64,000 bases of DNA, taken from NCBI GenBank assembly GCA_949752795.1, contig OX457064.1:39304368-39368367 (forward strand), written 5' to 3'. Below, piece after piece: positions 1 through 12,200 of the stretch. The first letter of the stretch is position 1. Every line of letters starts with the position of its first letter. The position numbers and the translations under genes are program-made. The stretch is from Hyperoodon ampullatus. Its lineage: Eukaryota; Chordata; Mammalia; Artiodactyla; Ziphiidae. The notes under the pieces were generated by a model. It was not told where the DNA came from, made no database searches, and saw nothing but the letters and a program-made list of their open reading frames with translations.

Positions 1-349
1 CAGAGAATGATACAATCAATAATGATGGATTTCTATCCAGCACATTAATCCAAATTCTCACCAAGTAACAGTCAGGCTGTGTTCCCAATGCTGAAAATTT
101 TAAAGAAGGTATAGGAACACATTAGGATGAATTTCTGATGAACCTTTAAAAAGGAATTCTTAATACATATTTGTTCATTTATTCATTCAAACATTTCCTG
201 AACACCAACTTTCTGGAAGCTATGCTGAATGGCAATCAGAGATACAGTGATGACCAAAATACAACCCACCTCCTTTACTGAAGACCTAATGGACTGCAGA
301 AGTCAGCACAGGAGTGGACCTTGGTAACCATCTGGCTCTGTGGTTCTCA

Positions 350-520
350 GTGTGGTCCTGACACCAGGGGAATCAATTATCACCGAGAAGTTGTCCTCAG
401 ACCTTGTCCCAGACCTACTGAGTCAGAAACTCAATGGAGGCGGGGAGGTGCGATCAACAATCAATTTTAAGTCCCTTGGGTGGTCCTGATATATGCTGAG
501 ATTTAAGAACCAGCAATCTA
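350..520 (+). mobile_element. MER5-like hAT-Charlie DNA transposon fragment
   Basis: The segment opens with a terminal-repeat-like GTGGTTCTCAG. It then follows the MER5A/B layout: a TCA.C block, a CTACTGAGTCAGAA block in the middle and a decayed right end. It is strongly diverged, as expected for a eutherian-age element. The family was assigned by recall of the consensus. Confidence 0.6.
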
Positions 521-1057
521 GCCTCATTATATTTCACCTTTCTTAGGTCCCAGACCTAAGAATCTGAGAAGCTGATGAAAACAGAGTTTTGCTTTCAACT
601 TTGGATGTTCTGAACGATGAAGACCCAGTTTAAGGACTGATCTTGTCCAGCCCCTTATTTTACAATTAAGCAAAGTAAATACCAAGAGTTAAGTGACTTG
701 CTAATTAAGTTAAACAGATAATTATTGACACAATGGTGCCTCCAAGTTCAAGCCAACCAATTCCAAGTTCATTTCTCTACTCCTCTGCTTACACAGCAGC
801 AAAAGCAAAGTGTGGGAGCAAGGACACCCAACTGAAGCCACAAGAATCTCTAATTTGATTAAAGAATCTCTCTTGCCCATATCAAATGGGACTACTCCTT
901 CAGAGAAGGCAGGGATAATTTTCTTTTTCGTAATGACTACTATGAGGAAATATAGGCACTCCAAAACTATCTCTGATAAGCAGATATGCACCTAGGAATG
1001 ATTCTCTGTGCCAAAAGAAAATAGTGCAACATTTTGGTTCATTAAAAAAGTGTCTTC

Positions 1058-1320
1058 GGGGCTTCCCTAGTGGCGCAGTGGTTAAGAATCCGCCTGCCAA
1101 TGCAGGGGAAACGGGTTCGAGCCCTGGCCAGGAAGATCCCACATGCCGCGGAGCAACTAAGCCTGTGCACCACAACGACCGAGTCTGCGCTCTAGAGCCG
1201 GTGCTCTGCAACAAGAGGAATCACCGCAATGAGAAGTCCCCGCTCACCACAACTAAAGAAAGCCCGTGCGCAGCAACGAAGACCCAACGCAGCCAAAAAT
1301 AAATAAGTAAAATAAATAAA
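1058..1320 (+). mobile_element. CHR-type SINE, long older form
   Basis: The copy starts GGGGCTTCCCTAGTGGCG, which carries the tRNA-like A box, and has a B box GGGTTCGAGCCC about 50 bp later. It continues with CACAACGACC and GCAACGAAGACCCAACGC blocks and ends in an AAATAAATAAGT-type tail. It is longer than the abundant short form, having an extra 3' module. I could not find a convincing target-site duplication. Confidence 0.85.
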
Positions 1321-3330
1321 TTGACCGGGTGTGCTTAATCACATACCAGAAAAGAATTAAACACAAAAAAAGACAACGAAACAAGGTAAAGTCGAATAAA
1401 AGAAGGCACAAACGAAACAATACTGTATGCAGCCACCTCAAACACAGGCCAAATGAAGCTATGCTGTCAGGGCTCAGGACGATGATTTACCTCGAGGAGG
1501 TAGAAGTGGAGGCTGGGAGGCGGCATCTTCTGGGGCTCTGCTCATGTTTATGTTCTTTATTTGAGCCCTGCTCCCACAGGTGTGCTTAATTTCTATTCAA
1601 TCCATAGACTATGTGTTTTTCTTTCTTGTACATCAGTATATAGTTGAAACATACACAAAACCAAGGTTTAGAGACTTTAAGGACACAAAGATTCGCTCTA
1701 AAGTTTTCACGGAAGGAATATTTTATTTCCATCTATTCCACAAGTAGAGGGTTATGGCAGTTTAAAGGCATCTATCAGGAGGAACATTGAAGCCTATCGT
1801 TTTTCAGAAAGACAGAGTGTTAAGAAATAATTGCCATTAGCGGGGAGAAGTTGAGGTCAGACATGCTGAATCAACTGAGTCGGGGACACCACTTTGGCTC
1901 AAATCAGATGAGTCTATAACCGTGCAGGACCTGATGTGTTTCCAGACTGCTGCTTTTCTTGGCTTGACAATGAAATATTTTAATTTCCCCACTTCTAGAA
2001 TTTTACAAATTGGACCTGAATTCCAGAATCTTAAAACTTTCATATTTTTAGAGGTCAACAGATAATTTTTCAATTTCTTATTGAAATAATATTGCCTGGG
2101 AGTTAAATACCTTCAAATGTATAAATTGCATATTCAGAAAATAAGACCACATTGTGTTAACATTATTCAAATTCCTTGACCCAAATTCCATTTCTATTTT
2201 TTTCTGAACCATAAGATGAAAAAAGACTTATGTAAGAATATTTTAAATGGCTATTTTTAAAAGCAAAAATTTATATAATACCTTATATTGAACATAAAGA
2301 GTCATAATCATGACCCATCCATACCAATTATATATATTTTAAAATCATGTGTTTGAAGGAAAAGTTATTGATGTAGTATCAAGTACCACTTAATAAAGAG
2401 CAGAATAAAAGAACTGGTACAGAATAGACTTAATTTTTTAAAGAATTAAGCAAGACCATATTTGTAAAAATATAAAAACATTAGAAGTTCTCATTTCTGT
2501 GGCAGAATACTATGTGATGTTTAGTTTCTCCCAAAAGCTTTTCTATATTTTCCAAAATAAACGTATTAGTGTTTAAATTATAAAGATATTGCATGCTCTT
2601 TCTAAAGAAATCCAAGTATACAGATTAAAAAGAAAAAAACTCTCCTTCCCTTTCCTTCTCCCACCCCTGCCCAAGACTTAGGCATATCTTTCAATACAGA
2701 GAAAAAGTGTTAACTTTTTATAATCAGATTTTTTTGGCTTTTGTGTCATGCTTTTCCCATGCCACAGTTATAAAGATATTTCCAAACTGTCTTTTGTGCT
2801 TTCATTGTTTTAACATTAGTTTTAATCTATCCAGATGAAAAACTATCTGGTTAACATACAGTTTTAACCTAGCCAGGAATTATTTTAGTATGTAGATTCG
2901 TACTACTGTGGTAGCCAGCCTCCAAGATGGCCCTCAATTCTCCCCACTGCCTAGTAGTCCACCTCAGGCAGACGCCTTCCACATTGTACCAGGGTTGGTC
3001 TGTGTGACCCAAAGAATGTGTAGATGGGATGTATGGGAGGTCATTTCAAATATTAGGTTATTAAAGATGGCTTCCTCCCAGGGCTCCCTTTCTCAGACCA
3101 CTCATTCTGGGGAAAACCAGCTGTTAGGCCATGAAGACTCTCAGGCAGCCTAAGGAGAGGACACTGTGGTAAGGAACTCAAGTCTCTGGCTAAAAGTCAG
3201 CGAGGAACTGAGGTCCACCAACCACTGCTGCTGGGCTACACCCTACAGGCTGGCAAGCCCTGTACTCCCCCAGCCTCAAGACCAAAGAAAGAGCCCCGAG
3301 GCAGCAACAGGGACATTAATGGTTTAATGG

Positions 3331-3358
3331 ATGGGGGGGTGGGGGTGGGGGTGGGGCT
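3331..3358 (+). repeat. G-rich simple repeat
   Basis: Runs of five to seven G separated by single T (about five G-tracts) directly precede the SINE. The spacing could support a G-quadruplex on the plus strand. It probably grew from the GGGG of the SINE target site. Confidence 0.7.
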
Positions 3359-3581
3359 GGGGCTTCCCTGGTGGCGCAGTGGTTGGAGGTCCGCCTGCCG
3401 ATGCAGAGGACGCGGGTTCGTGCCCCGGTCTGGGAAGATCCCACATGCCACGGAGCGGCTGGGCCCGTGAGCCATGGCCGCTAGGCCTGCGCGTCCGGAG
3501 CCTGTGCTCCGCAGCGGGAGAGGCCACAACAGTGAGAGGCCCGTGTACTGCCAAAAATAATAATAAATAAATAAATAAATA
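3359..3581 (+). mobile_element. CHR SINE (short form)
   Basis: This is a full-length copy from GGGGCTTCCCTGG to an (AATA)n tail, with A box GTGGCGCAGTGG and B box GGGTTCGTGCCCC. The target-site duplication AATGGATGGGG lies at 3326-3336 and 3582-3592. The left copy is followed by a G-rich run (3331-3358), so the left junction has been expanded by a simple repeat. It is inserted inside the ERV-like LTR. Confidence 0.93.
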
Positions 3582-4786
3582 AATGGATGGGGTATCTTAC
3601 TTGTCTGAAGCAAAGTCCTGGAGTGACGCGCCACGGTAAGCGGCAGACGGCAGACAGGACACCAGGGCGAGACGCGGCAGCAGTCCTCGGTACCACGGGG
3701 AGAGGGAGGTTACCAGTTATAGAGGGAATTGATGTCAGGTTGGCTCATTGGTTACCAGGGAAACCAACTGAGGGGCACGCCCCTTTCAAACTATCTCAGT
3801 AGAGAGTTCTGATCTAAAGATCAGAACAATCACCAGCTGGGGCCAGGGTCAAGTAGGCATTTACTGATTAGACACTATGATTAGGACGGAAGGTCAGTCA
3901 TGTGAGGCAGACACTGATTGAGCAGGGGATGTAGAGAGCAAAAGAACAGGCATCTTGAGTGGCCTGATCATACAACCGCTGTCAGCTTGGAAGCAGATGC
4001 TACAGCCTTCAGAGGACTGCACTCCCAACCCATAGTTTGACTGCAACCTCAGCAGAGGCCGAGCTGGAAGCCACCCAGCTAAGCTGCTCCTAGATCCGGA
4101 CCACAGAAACTGATAGGATAAATATCTGTTGTTTAAAGCTGCTAAATGTGGGGATAATCTGCTGTGTAGCAATAGATAACTAATGTAATTACTTTTATAA
4201 TTAGGACAAGTTTTATTTTTAAAAGGAAAAAGAGACACTTGTCTTTCAGAGAAAGAAGGGGCTTTGGTTGAATGATTTGTTATTAAGTTCTTGCTGATAA
4301 GCATCCTCCCTGTCCCCCAATGCTTGCTTACCTGAAAATCACTATCTTAAGTTCGTTTGGGAAAAATATTATGCGCTAGAAAAGATAAGTATTAGTATTC
4401 TACAACTCCTATAGTTTATTGGCTACAAAATTGATTTCCCAGATGTTTATTCAATAGAAGTGCTAGCTGAAAAAAATTTTGAACTGTACAAACTTACGTT
4501 CTCATAAATAATTTGACAGCAGAATATAGGAAAAAAAGGGCAAAGGCGTGGGACTCAGAAGTGGGACTTTTAGTTCCATCTTGGTCACTAACTCTAAGAC
4601 CTTGGACGACTCTGCTTTTCTAGGTCTTAGTGTGGACCCTTTGGAAATAGTGGGGCAAAGTCAAATATCCTCTGCTGCAGTGCCCTTCGCATGTTTTACA
4701 CATGATCCCCTAAAACGAAGGGGGACGGACTGACATCAAATTAAATATAAAATACATAAAAGTTGACATATAACATTTTTATTACA

Positions 4787-4993
4787 GGGCTTCCCTGGTC
4801 GCGCAGTGGTTGAGAGTCCGCCTGCCGATGCAGGGGACACGGGTTCGTGCCCCGGTCCGGGAAGATCCCACATGCTGTGGAGCGGCTGGGCCCGTGAGCC
4901 ATGGCCGTTGGGCCTGTGCGTCCGGAGCCTGTGCTCCGCAACGGGAGAGGCCACAACAGTGAGAGGCCCGCATACCACACACAAAAAAAAAAA
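4787..4993 (+). mobile_element. CHR SINE (short form)
   Basis: A full-length CHR copy with one change in the A box (TGGTCGCGCAGTGG). It ends in an A-rich tail at about 4980-4993. A short duplication TTATTACA flanks it (about 4779-4786 and 4994-5001). Confidence 0.92.
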
Positions 4994-5745
4994 TTATTAC
5001 AAATTGAATGTAATTTGCATTATTTTATCTTTAAATATATTCGTCAAAACATCAGAGATGAAGACTGAACTTAATTTAGAGTGTGCCTGTCACGTATCCT
5101 AATTGGCAGTCAGCACTTGTCAAATGAGTTTGCCAACTTTGTTTTCAATGAAAATTAATCATTTTTTTCACTTCAAATAAACACATTACATATGCACTCT
5201 ATAACGTGACTACCGTTTAACTTCATAGTTCTAATTTTTAGATAGGTGGAAGGATAGGTAGATGATGGAGACCTGCCGTGAACGGATGGACTGGAAGAAA
5301 TCAGATACCCCTCCCTTCGGTTTCCTGCTTTTCTCTCAAGGGACTATGCTATAAAGGCAATGCATTCTAGAATGGTCTTTGTTTAGTACCATGTGGTTTT
5401 CATCTCCAGGGCACTGTCCCATATTGGGGTAGATGAGTTAATACTTTTAAAGCTCTTTATCCTATGACTTCCAGTCATTCAGGTGTAATGAAAATGACAT
5501 TCTCATATATAGATGATAATTATTATTAATAATATCACTTCTTGGTATTACTGCTATGTGCCTGTATTTTGGGGTTGATTTCTATTTCACTACAAAGATA
5601 AGTGAAGTGTATTAGTTATGATGATAAAAGGAACAGAAGTGTTTTCGTAGACAAGAACAATTCAGCATTTTGGATGGGAAAAAAAGCCTAACACTGAAAT
5701 GTCATCTGTGTAAGAAGTCAGGACAGTAAAGAAATAAAAGCTCTG

Positions 5746-6193
5746 AAAATATAAGCCCAGATTTTTAAAAAGCCATTTATTTTAAAAAACTGTTTGTCAA
5801 ATCACATACACGAGCAGATACACAACTACCAAAGTGGCCCTGTAATAGACACCAGTGGGGCATTCACCACACAGTACCTGAAAAATACAGCTAAAAAAGA
5901 GGAGTCTGTGGAGTATTTAATTTCAGACACCTACCGGACTCCCTGTTGAATGGCTTTAAGTTAGCATATAGTGAGTGAGAGGTAGAGTCCCAAGTATAAT
6001 AGCTGATGCCTCAGGGCTCCATTTAAAAACAAAACAAAAACAAAAACCATTTCCCCCTCTGCACAAGGGAAGCCTATCCTACTTTTTTTTTCCTCCTTTG
6101 TGAAAACAGAAGCCAAGTTTCTCTTCTGAAATGGTTCAGCATTCCCAGTAAGAGTGTTGTGTGGTGACCTAGGTATTGTGCTTCTTGAGCCGT
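5746..6193 (-). other. BZW2 3' untranslated region
   Basis: This runs from the base after the TAG stop to the expected cleavage zone left of the AATAAA at 5776-5781, about 430-450 nt. It contains a short GTTTTT-rich stretch around 6025-6050 (mRNA sense). The left boundary is inferred from the signal position only. Confidence 0.65.
5776..5781 (-). promoter_or_regulatory. BZW2 polyadenylation signal AATAAA
   Basis: The plus strand reads TTTATT, giving AATAAA on the minus strand about 412 nt past the BZW2 stop codon. Cleavage is expected 10-30 nt further left, around 5746-5766. No other canonical signal lies between the stop codon and here, so this is the best candidate 3' end. Confidence 0.7.
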
Positions 6194-6222
6194 CTAATTT
6201 TCTTCACCTTCAGATTCAGATT
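6194..6222 (-). CDS. BZW2: BZW2 exon 12, coding part
   Basis: The acceptor CTCCTAG precedes the exon at 6223-6224. The 29 coding nt complete E411 and encode SESEGEEN followed by TAG (6196-6194). The serine/glutamate-rich tail is the normal C-terminus of BZW2. The exon continues into the 3' UTR. Confidence 0.96.
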
Positions 6223-9200
6223 CTAGGAGAGAAGAAAGAGAAAAGTCAGGCCATTTCTTCTGAGACACCTTTAAATAAGGTCATGAAAGAGTTTCTACTC
6301 TATCTCCCTCCCCCACTAAAAAAGGCATTTTGCCTAGGCATCCATTTACTAGGTAAGAGAGTCATATATGAGGGCAGGCAGCAAACTTTTGCTCCTTTTT
6401 GCTTTTAAACGAAATTACCTTTCTAAAAATGCAACATGCTCAGAAATATTATTGGTGACTAAAACTATTTATATTTTTCCAGATCTGCAACTTTTCATGC
6501 TTAGTTGGATTAAGTCTCATCATTATCGTTCTTCCAACTTGTATTGCCCTTTTAAATACCAGTCAACTGGTAAAGGTGCTATAAAAATCGATATAATCCC
6601 ATAAATGTGATTAAGCCAAATGTATTTTTTTTCCTTTCACAGCTGCTGATTATTTCTTCCTCTTTGTCCCTTAAATTAGGAATAATTTAAGAGGTTTTGG
6701 TTTTGTTTTGTTTATCTTGCAGAAGTTTTCATTGCCTTGATTCAGAAAGGAAGGCTAAGAGGTGGACAAAATGTCTGCTATGGAACACACCTCAGAACTT
6801 TAGTTTTAGGAAGGCAAGAAAAATCTGTGGAGGGGGGAGCTATTTTGAATTATAGTGAGAAAGGATTTGCTAAATGGTCACCAGAGTTGTTAAATGGAAT
6901 CATACCTTCTTCTGCGTTTTGTAACCACTCAACAAATTTCTTCATCTGGTCAAGAAAAACACTTTTGCCTTTGGCAACATGTGCTTCTTTGTACCATTTC
7001 AATATCGCTTCTTCACTCAGCACATCAGCTGCAATTTCAAATCAAAGGTTTCAAAGCTACTACATACATGTCACGTTTTAAAGCAACTTCATATCTTATA
7101 GTTTAATAGAAAGCAATCACTTCAAATATTAAAGCTCTTTTATAAAAGAAATTCGTATTGAAACTTATCAGAAGACAAGAACCAAGCTTATTTCCATACA
7201 GCACAGTGCCCTGTGTATTTTAGTAGTTAGGGTAGTGATGGTGACGGTACTGGGACTTGAAAATCTCACAGTGCTAATTTGCTGGTAGGAAACTAGGTTA
7301 TTTTGTAATTCTGCCAATGAATCATCAAGTCCAGCATTTCAGAACACTCTGTGTCCTGCCACCAACTGCAAACACATCTTGATTAAGCAGCAACAACAAA
7401 TGACTGGTCTTTTAAGAGGATTTACTTTAGGAGGAAAAAAAAAGCAAATGAAAAAAACGTAGACAGGATGCAATAATAATGTTAATAATTAAATATAATG
7501 ATGAGCTTCCTGGGTGTACCATGGGACCAATACACACATAATCCTAAGTTCTACATTACTCTATCACTAAGTCCTAAATTTACTTTCCTACAGCACAATA
7601 TCTAAATCACATGAGTAATGTTTTCCTTGTACACTGTTAGGAGAGAAACAAAAAGTGTTATCTATTAACTATTACCTAGAACTCTAAATTCCACAAATAT
7701 GCCTTGATATCCTCAAGTTACCATTAATTTAGAATATTTAATGTTAAGAATAGAAAGGGGAATATGAAAACAATAGCCTACAGTCTTTGCCAATGTTCTA
7801 ATGGGTTATCTTTTGGGATTTTGGTGTGGGAAATGAGATGGAATACAGATAAAAAGGTTTATTATTGTCCCCAACGCCTGCCCAATCCATTGCAAATGCT
7901 GATAAATCATTCTAATGATGTTTTTGCAGTTAAAATATACCTTTAACTTATGAAAACAAGAGAAAGGATTTGATACTGGTTTCATTCAAAACCTCAATGA
8001 TCTTTTCATAACAAAAACTTTGTTGTTATAAAATTAATAATTGGCTCTTGGATTCAATTGAAGAGGTCAAATTGACTAAAAATGCACATGATTGGTTTTA
8101 GAAAATATAAAGTTTGTTTTATTTTTTATTTTGGTCATTAAATACACTACATTTTGCAAAGGAAGAAGGAAGTCTGGATTTATTCATATATAAGGACTAG
8201 ACATAAAAATTATAATCAGGAGCCCTAAGGGATTACTCTTAGCTTCTAATCTTTTAGTTTCTTGTGCTTCCAGCTCCACACACCCCACTCACAATGATGA
8301 AAGGATTCTCTACCTCTTGCCATCAAAGTCCAGTTTTCATACCAATGAGGAGCAGATGCTTTACAGCTCAAGGAACTGACCTGTTACTGGGTAAGATGGC
8401 TTTGCGGAAACCTTTCAGGAATGCTAATTAGCTTAAACATGGATTTTTAAAGTCCCTTTTACGTAATTTGTTTTTATGACATCTTTAAAATGCCTGTGAT
8501 TTAGACCAATAATTTCCAAACTGTTTTGATCATGCTCCCCTATCAGTAAGAAAATTTTGAGTGTGTACACATAACATATGTGTATTTTTTGTTTTATAAA
8601 TTATATGCATGTACTATATAACTGCTATTGTTAATGTTATAAAACAAAACATAGAATTAAACATGTAAAGAGAAATTCTCTTTTTTCTCCTCGCCTTAAT
8701 GAATCGCGTTATGACACAATGTACAGGTTGGAAAGGCAACGGAGAGTGTAGTTTAGCGATACTCTGTCTCAGGTTTTCCTTCTGAAGGTTGAGAGCTCTT
8801 TCTCTGAAGGTTGAGAGTTTTATTGCCCCCCAGAGGCCGAAAGAGGCCATGCAACTACTAGAATCCTTGTCAGTGACTCTACTTGTGAAAAGGACAGTAC
8901 ATGATAAGTAAAACTTATAGGAGGTCTCATCCACTGAAAATCAGACAAACTGTGCAGAGCTGAGTTCTTAGAAGAAGCTAATTTAGTAATAAACACCTGC
9001 AGGACCAAATTTCTAGTCCCAGGGGAATAAAATAAGAAAGAAGGGACATAAGCACCTACACAGGGCAACTCTGCGGCAAAGCACAAACACCAAAAAGAAA
9101 GTCAACTTTTGTGTAGGGAGAAGTCTAATCTAAAAAGGAAGGAAGTCCTTGACAAATGAGGAAGAAAGAGAACTTTTTTTTCCCACTAAGGAAAAGTAGG

Positions 9201-12200
9201 GAGAGGAGTTCATTATAACTGGGAGATGAAGATGACAAAGTGTTGGGATCTCCCAAAACGCATACTAGGAATACGGAGGGTCAGTAAAAGTACAGCAAGA
9301 AAGGAAGACTTTCTACGATTGCACAGAACCCCCTCACATTACAGTACACTTCTCTCCCCTCGATGTGGCCAACTTCTTCATCATCTCTGGTGAAATACTT
9401 GTGTCCCTTGAGAGCCTTCCTTTTTCTTTCTCCAAGTTAGCTTCAGCTCTGAGTTAGGGGCCCCTCCTCTATCATCCTTCCACTCCTCATCAGCATCTAT
9501 CTGTACGAGCTTTATTTTAGCCACGGACAGGGTGATTATGATTCTTGATTTTCTTCTACACTCTGAAATCTAGGACGTCAAGGACTATTTTGTTCAGCAT
9601 CTCATTCCCAGCATTTAATAACATAAGACTTGCCATCTAGTTTGCATTCAATAAATGTATAATGTACAAATGGATGAACTTGATGAGAAAAACTAAATAT
9701 GTCTCAATGTGTAGAGTTATAATTCAAAATTTGGGTTTTCATGAGGGTCAAAGAGACAATATTGTAAAAGTGGTTTGAGAACTGCAAAGTTTTAGGTAAC
9801 GTTAGTTATTTAAATATTTAAGTTTAACACTGTGTCACTTGGAACTTAGAAAATTCAGTACTTTTTATTAGCAGTGTCACATAGGGACACAAGTCAAAAA
9901 TAATTTTCCTTAAGAAAGCTGGCATTATATGCTGAGAAGGCAAATAACCTTTTTTTTAGAACAAGAATAAGAAACTTCTTTTAGAAAAATGTGCGTGAGG
10001 AACAGAATTTAACCTAAGAAATATCTGCAAACAATAAAAGCCATGATAGAGATACTAACGGTACTTGAGAAGGTAGTTATATATTTTTCAGACCTACATG
10101 CTGAGACTATGGTACTTAGCTTCAGGAAGAAAGAAAATTATTTTAGAAAGTGAATAATGTGATATTTAAAAAGTAGTGATGAATTTACTATTTTTCCTAC
10201 TGCCTTAGAAATATAAAAATCTAGATTTTAGTACAAAAAGTAAATCTTCACTAAGTGACCAATCACCACTTGCTCCCTTCATTGCCGAAAAGCATTATTA
10301 TTTAAAGTCTATTCATTTTTATTCCACTGTTTTTTATATAAAACATCTAAAAATCTTTTAATAATATAATTCATTTAAGTAATTAGGTTTTCAAAGGGGA
10401 CATGAGGAATCATACCCTCATGTTTCTGTTATCCTCAAGTTCTGGAAATACAGTAAGGTGGGTGTATGTAATAGAGACTTAAAATGGGAAAGAAGAAATG
10501 ATTTCCATTACTTTTTTTTTTTTTTTTTGTGGTACGCGGGCCTCTCACTGTTGTGGCCTCTCCCGTTGTGGAGCACAGGCTCCGGACGCGCAGGCTCAGC
10601 GGCCATGGCTCACGGGCCCAGCCGCTCCATGGCATGTGGGATCTTCCCGGACCGGGGCACGAACCCGTGTCCCCTGCATCGGCAGGTGGACTCTCAACCA
10701 CTGCACCACCAGGGAAGCCCTCCATTACATTTTTGAAAACCTGCTTGAAAGCAAAATGTCAAGGGATCCACATCACTAGATAAAAGAAACAAACAAGACA
10801 CTATTTGATATTTGAAAAATGTATATGTGTGTATGGAATTAATGATAAGTATAATCTTAACCATGTTACCATAGTTCATGGGATTTGTCCCTTCTCGCAT
10901 CCGATACCCTTTAGACCAGTGGTCCTGGATGAACAGTCACAGCATCACCTGGAAATTTGTTAAAACGCAAATTTGCGGGCCCAATGCTGTACCCAATGAA
11001 TCAGAATCCTTGGGGAATCTGTTTTAACAAGCTCTCCAGGTGAGTCACATGCACACGAGCACTGGGAAAGGAGTGCTTTAATACATGCTGTCCTCAAGCC
11101 TTCCTAGGCATATGAAATACACAACAAGAGCACCCAAATCCTCATAAAAACAAATGAAATGTATGTCTCCAGGTGCACAAGTGTTTGTTGGATGAAATAA
11201 GGTCAAAGTAAAAACTATTATTCAAAAAGGAAGGTAAACACAGTAACTCTCCTAACAGTAGTATGGAACAATCATTCCTTGGGGGTTCCATGTTCTCAAG
11301 AGAAAAAATGCAATTATTTTACTAAAAAAAAAGCAGCCTGTATGTATAATTTTGTGGAAAATTATGAAATTACCTAGAAAATGACATTTAGTTTTAACTT
11401 TTCAGTGATATAGTTTAGGTTTCCATTTGTAAAAGCTTCCTGATTTCGTTTCCAAATAACTGAACCAGAATAAAACTGTTATTGACACTTAACCCCTGTG
11501 TTCCCTTGGGCCTGCTCATACTTGCCACAGACCTTACTAACTGAAACAATCTATTTAAAAAAGCTGACTACCTAGTTACCCAATGGCCTAAGGAAGAGCT
11601 AATGCCTCTTCTTTTTACTTCTCAGGGTCCACTGCTTGGTTATTTTATTTTATTATTATTATTTTTTGCTTGGTTATTTGATAATTTCAGGTCACTGTTC
11701 CTTAGCATTTGGGGCTGAAGAATAGGAAATAAAGCAATCAGTTTTGCTAGCTGTTCATAGTTGTTATAAAAAGTTTAATGGGGAAGGATGTTGGCATTCA
11801 TTAATGGTTAAAATGAGAAATTTGAAGAATAGGATTTTGATAGTTTATATACCACTTAAATGCCTTTACTGATAAAAAGTAGCTTATTTTTTGTTTTTTT
11901 GAATTAAGTATAATCATGAAATGAGGTATTGCTGCAGACGAGGCTCAAACAACTACATCTCAGTTAAAAACAAGGATTTGGTAAGAGACACTGTTTGGTT
12001 GGGTTGGCTACTAAACAACAAGAAAGCTAGTTTATAAACAGTTTGCTTTTCTGTAGTGGAAAATATTGACCACTCACGAAGCAAATGTGAAACCTATCCC
12101 ACAGACCTCTCTACCAGTTTAAAATGGGGCCAGCCGTGGCCAGTGTGGACAGAATGGCCACCGGCTGCGGGGGGCTGCTCCTCTTTCTTGGCTCCTGGGT

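Larger units (their letters stand above)
3226..3974 (-). mobile_element. ERV-like LTR inserted in the MLT1 LTR
   Basis: This segment breaks the MLT1 consensus and is bracketed by ACCAC (3221-3225) and ACCGC (3975-3979), a possible decayed target-site duplication. Read on the minus strand it has a TATAACTGG element, an ATTAAA-like signal near 3315-3325 and GC-rich R/U5-like sequence, which fits a solo LTR. I recall similar LTRs in cetartiodactyl genomes but cannot name the family. No coding region is present. A CHR SINE splits it at 3359-3581. Confidence 0.45.
2907..4187 (+). mobile_element. MLT1 (ERVL-MaLR) solo LTR, interrupted
   Basis: The LTR is in two blocks, 2907-3225 and 3975-4187. It starts TGTGGTAGCCAGCCTCCAAG and contains the MLT1 landmarks ACCAGGGTTGGTCTGTGTGA and AGATTAGGTTAT-like. 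It closes with the MLT1 end AGCAATAGATAACTAATGTA. The flanks ACTAC (2902-2906) and ATTAC (4188-4192) are a plausible 5-bp target-site duplication, the size expected for ERVL-type elements. The middle is occupied by a younger LTR-like insertion that itself carries a SINE. No internal retroviral coding sequence is present. Confidence 0.8.
1..5745. other. Intergenic region downstream of BZW2
   Basis: No coding exon is recognised here. The stretch holds a MER5-like fragment (350-520), a long CHR-type SINE (1058-1320), an MLT1 LTR interrupted by an ERV-like LTR and a SINE (2907-4187), and a CHR SINE (4787-4993). About 180-290 resembles an ancient interspersed repeat but is too decayed to name. The intervals 530-1050, 1330-2900, 4200-4780 and 5000-5745 are AT-rich unique sequence with nothing I can identify. 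In other mammals the gene downstream of BZW2 is TSPAN13, on the same strand, but no TSPAN13 exon is visible. Confidence 0.7.
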
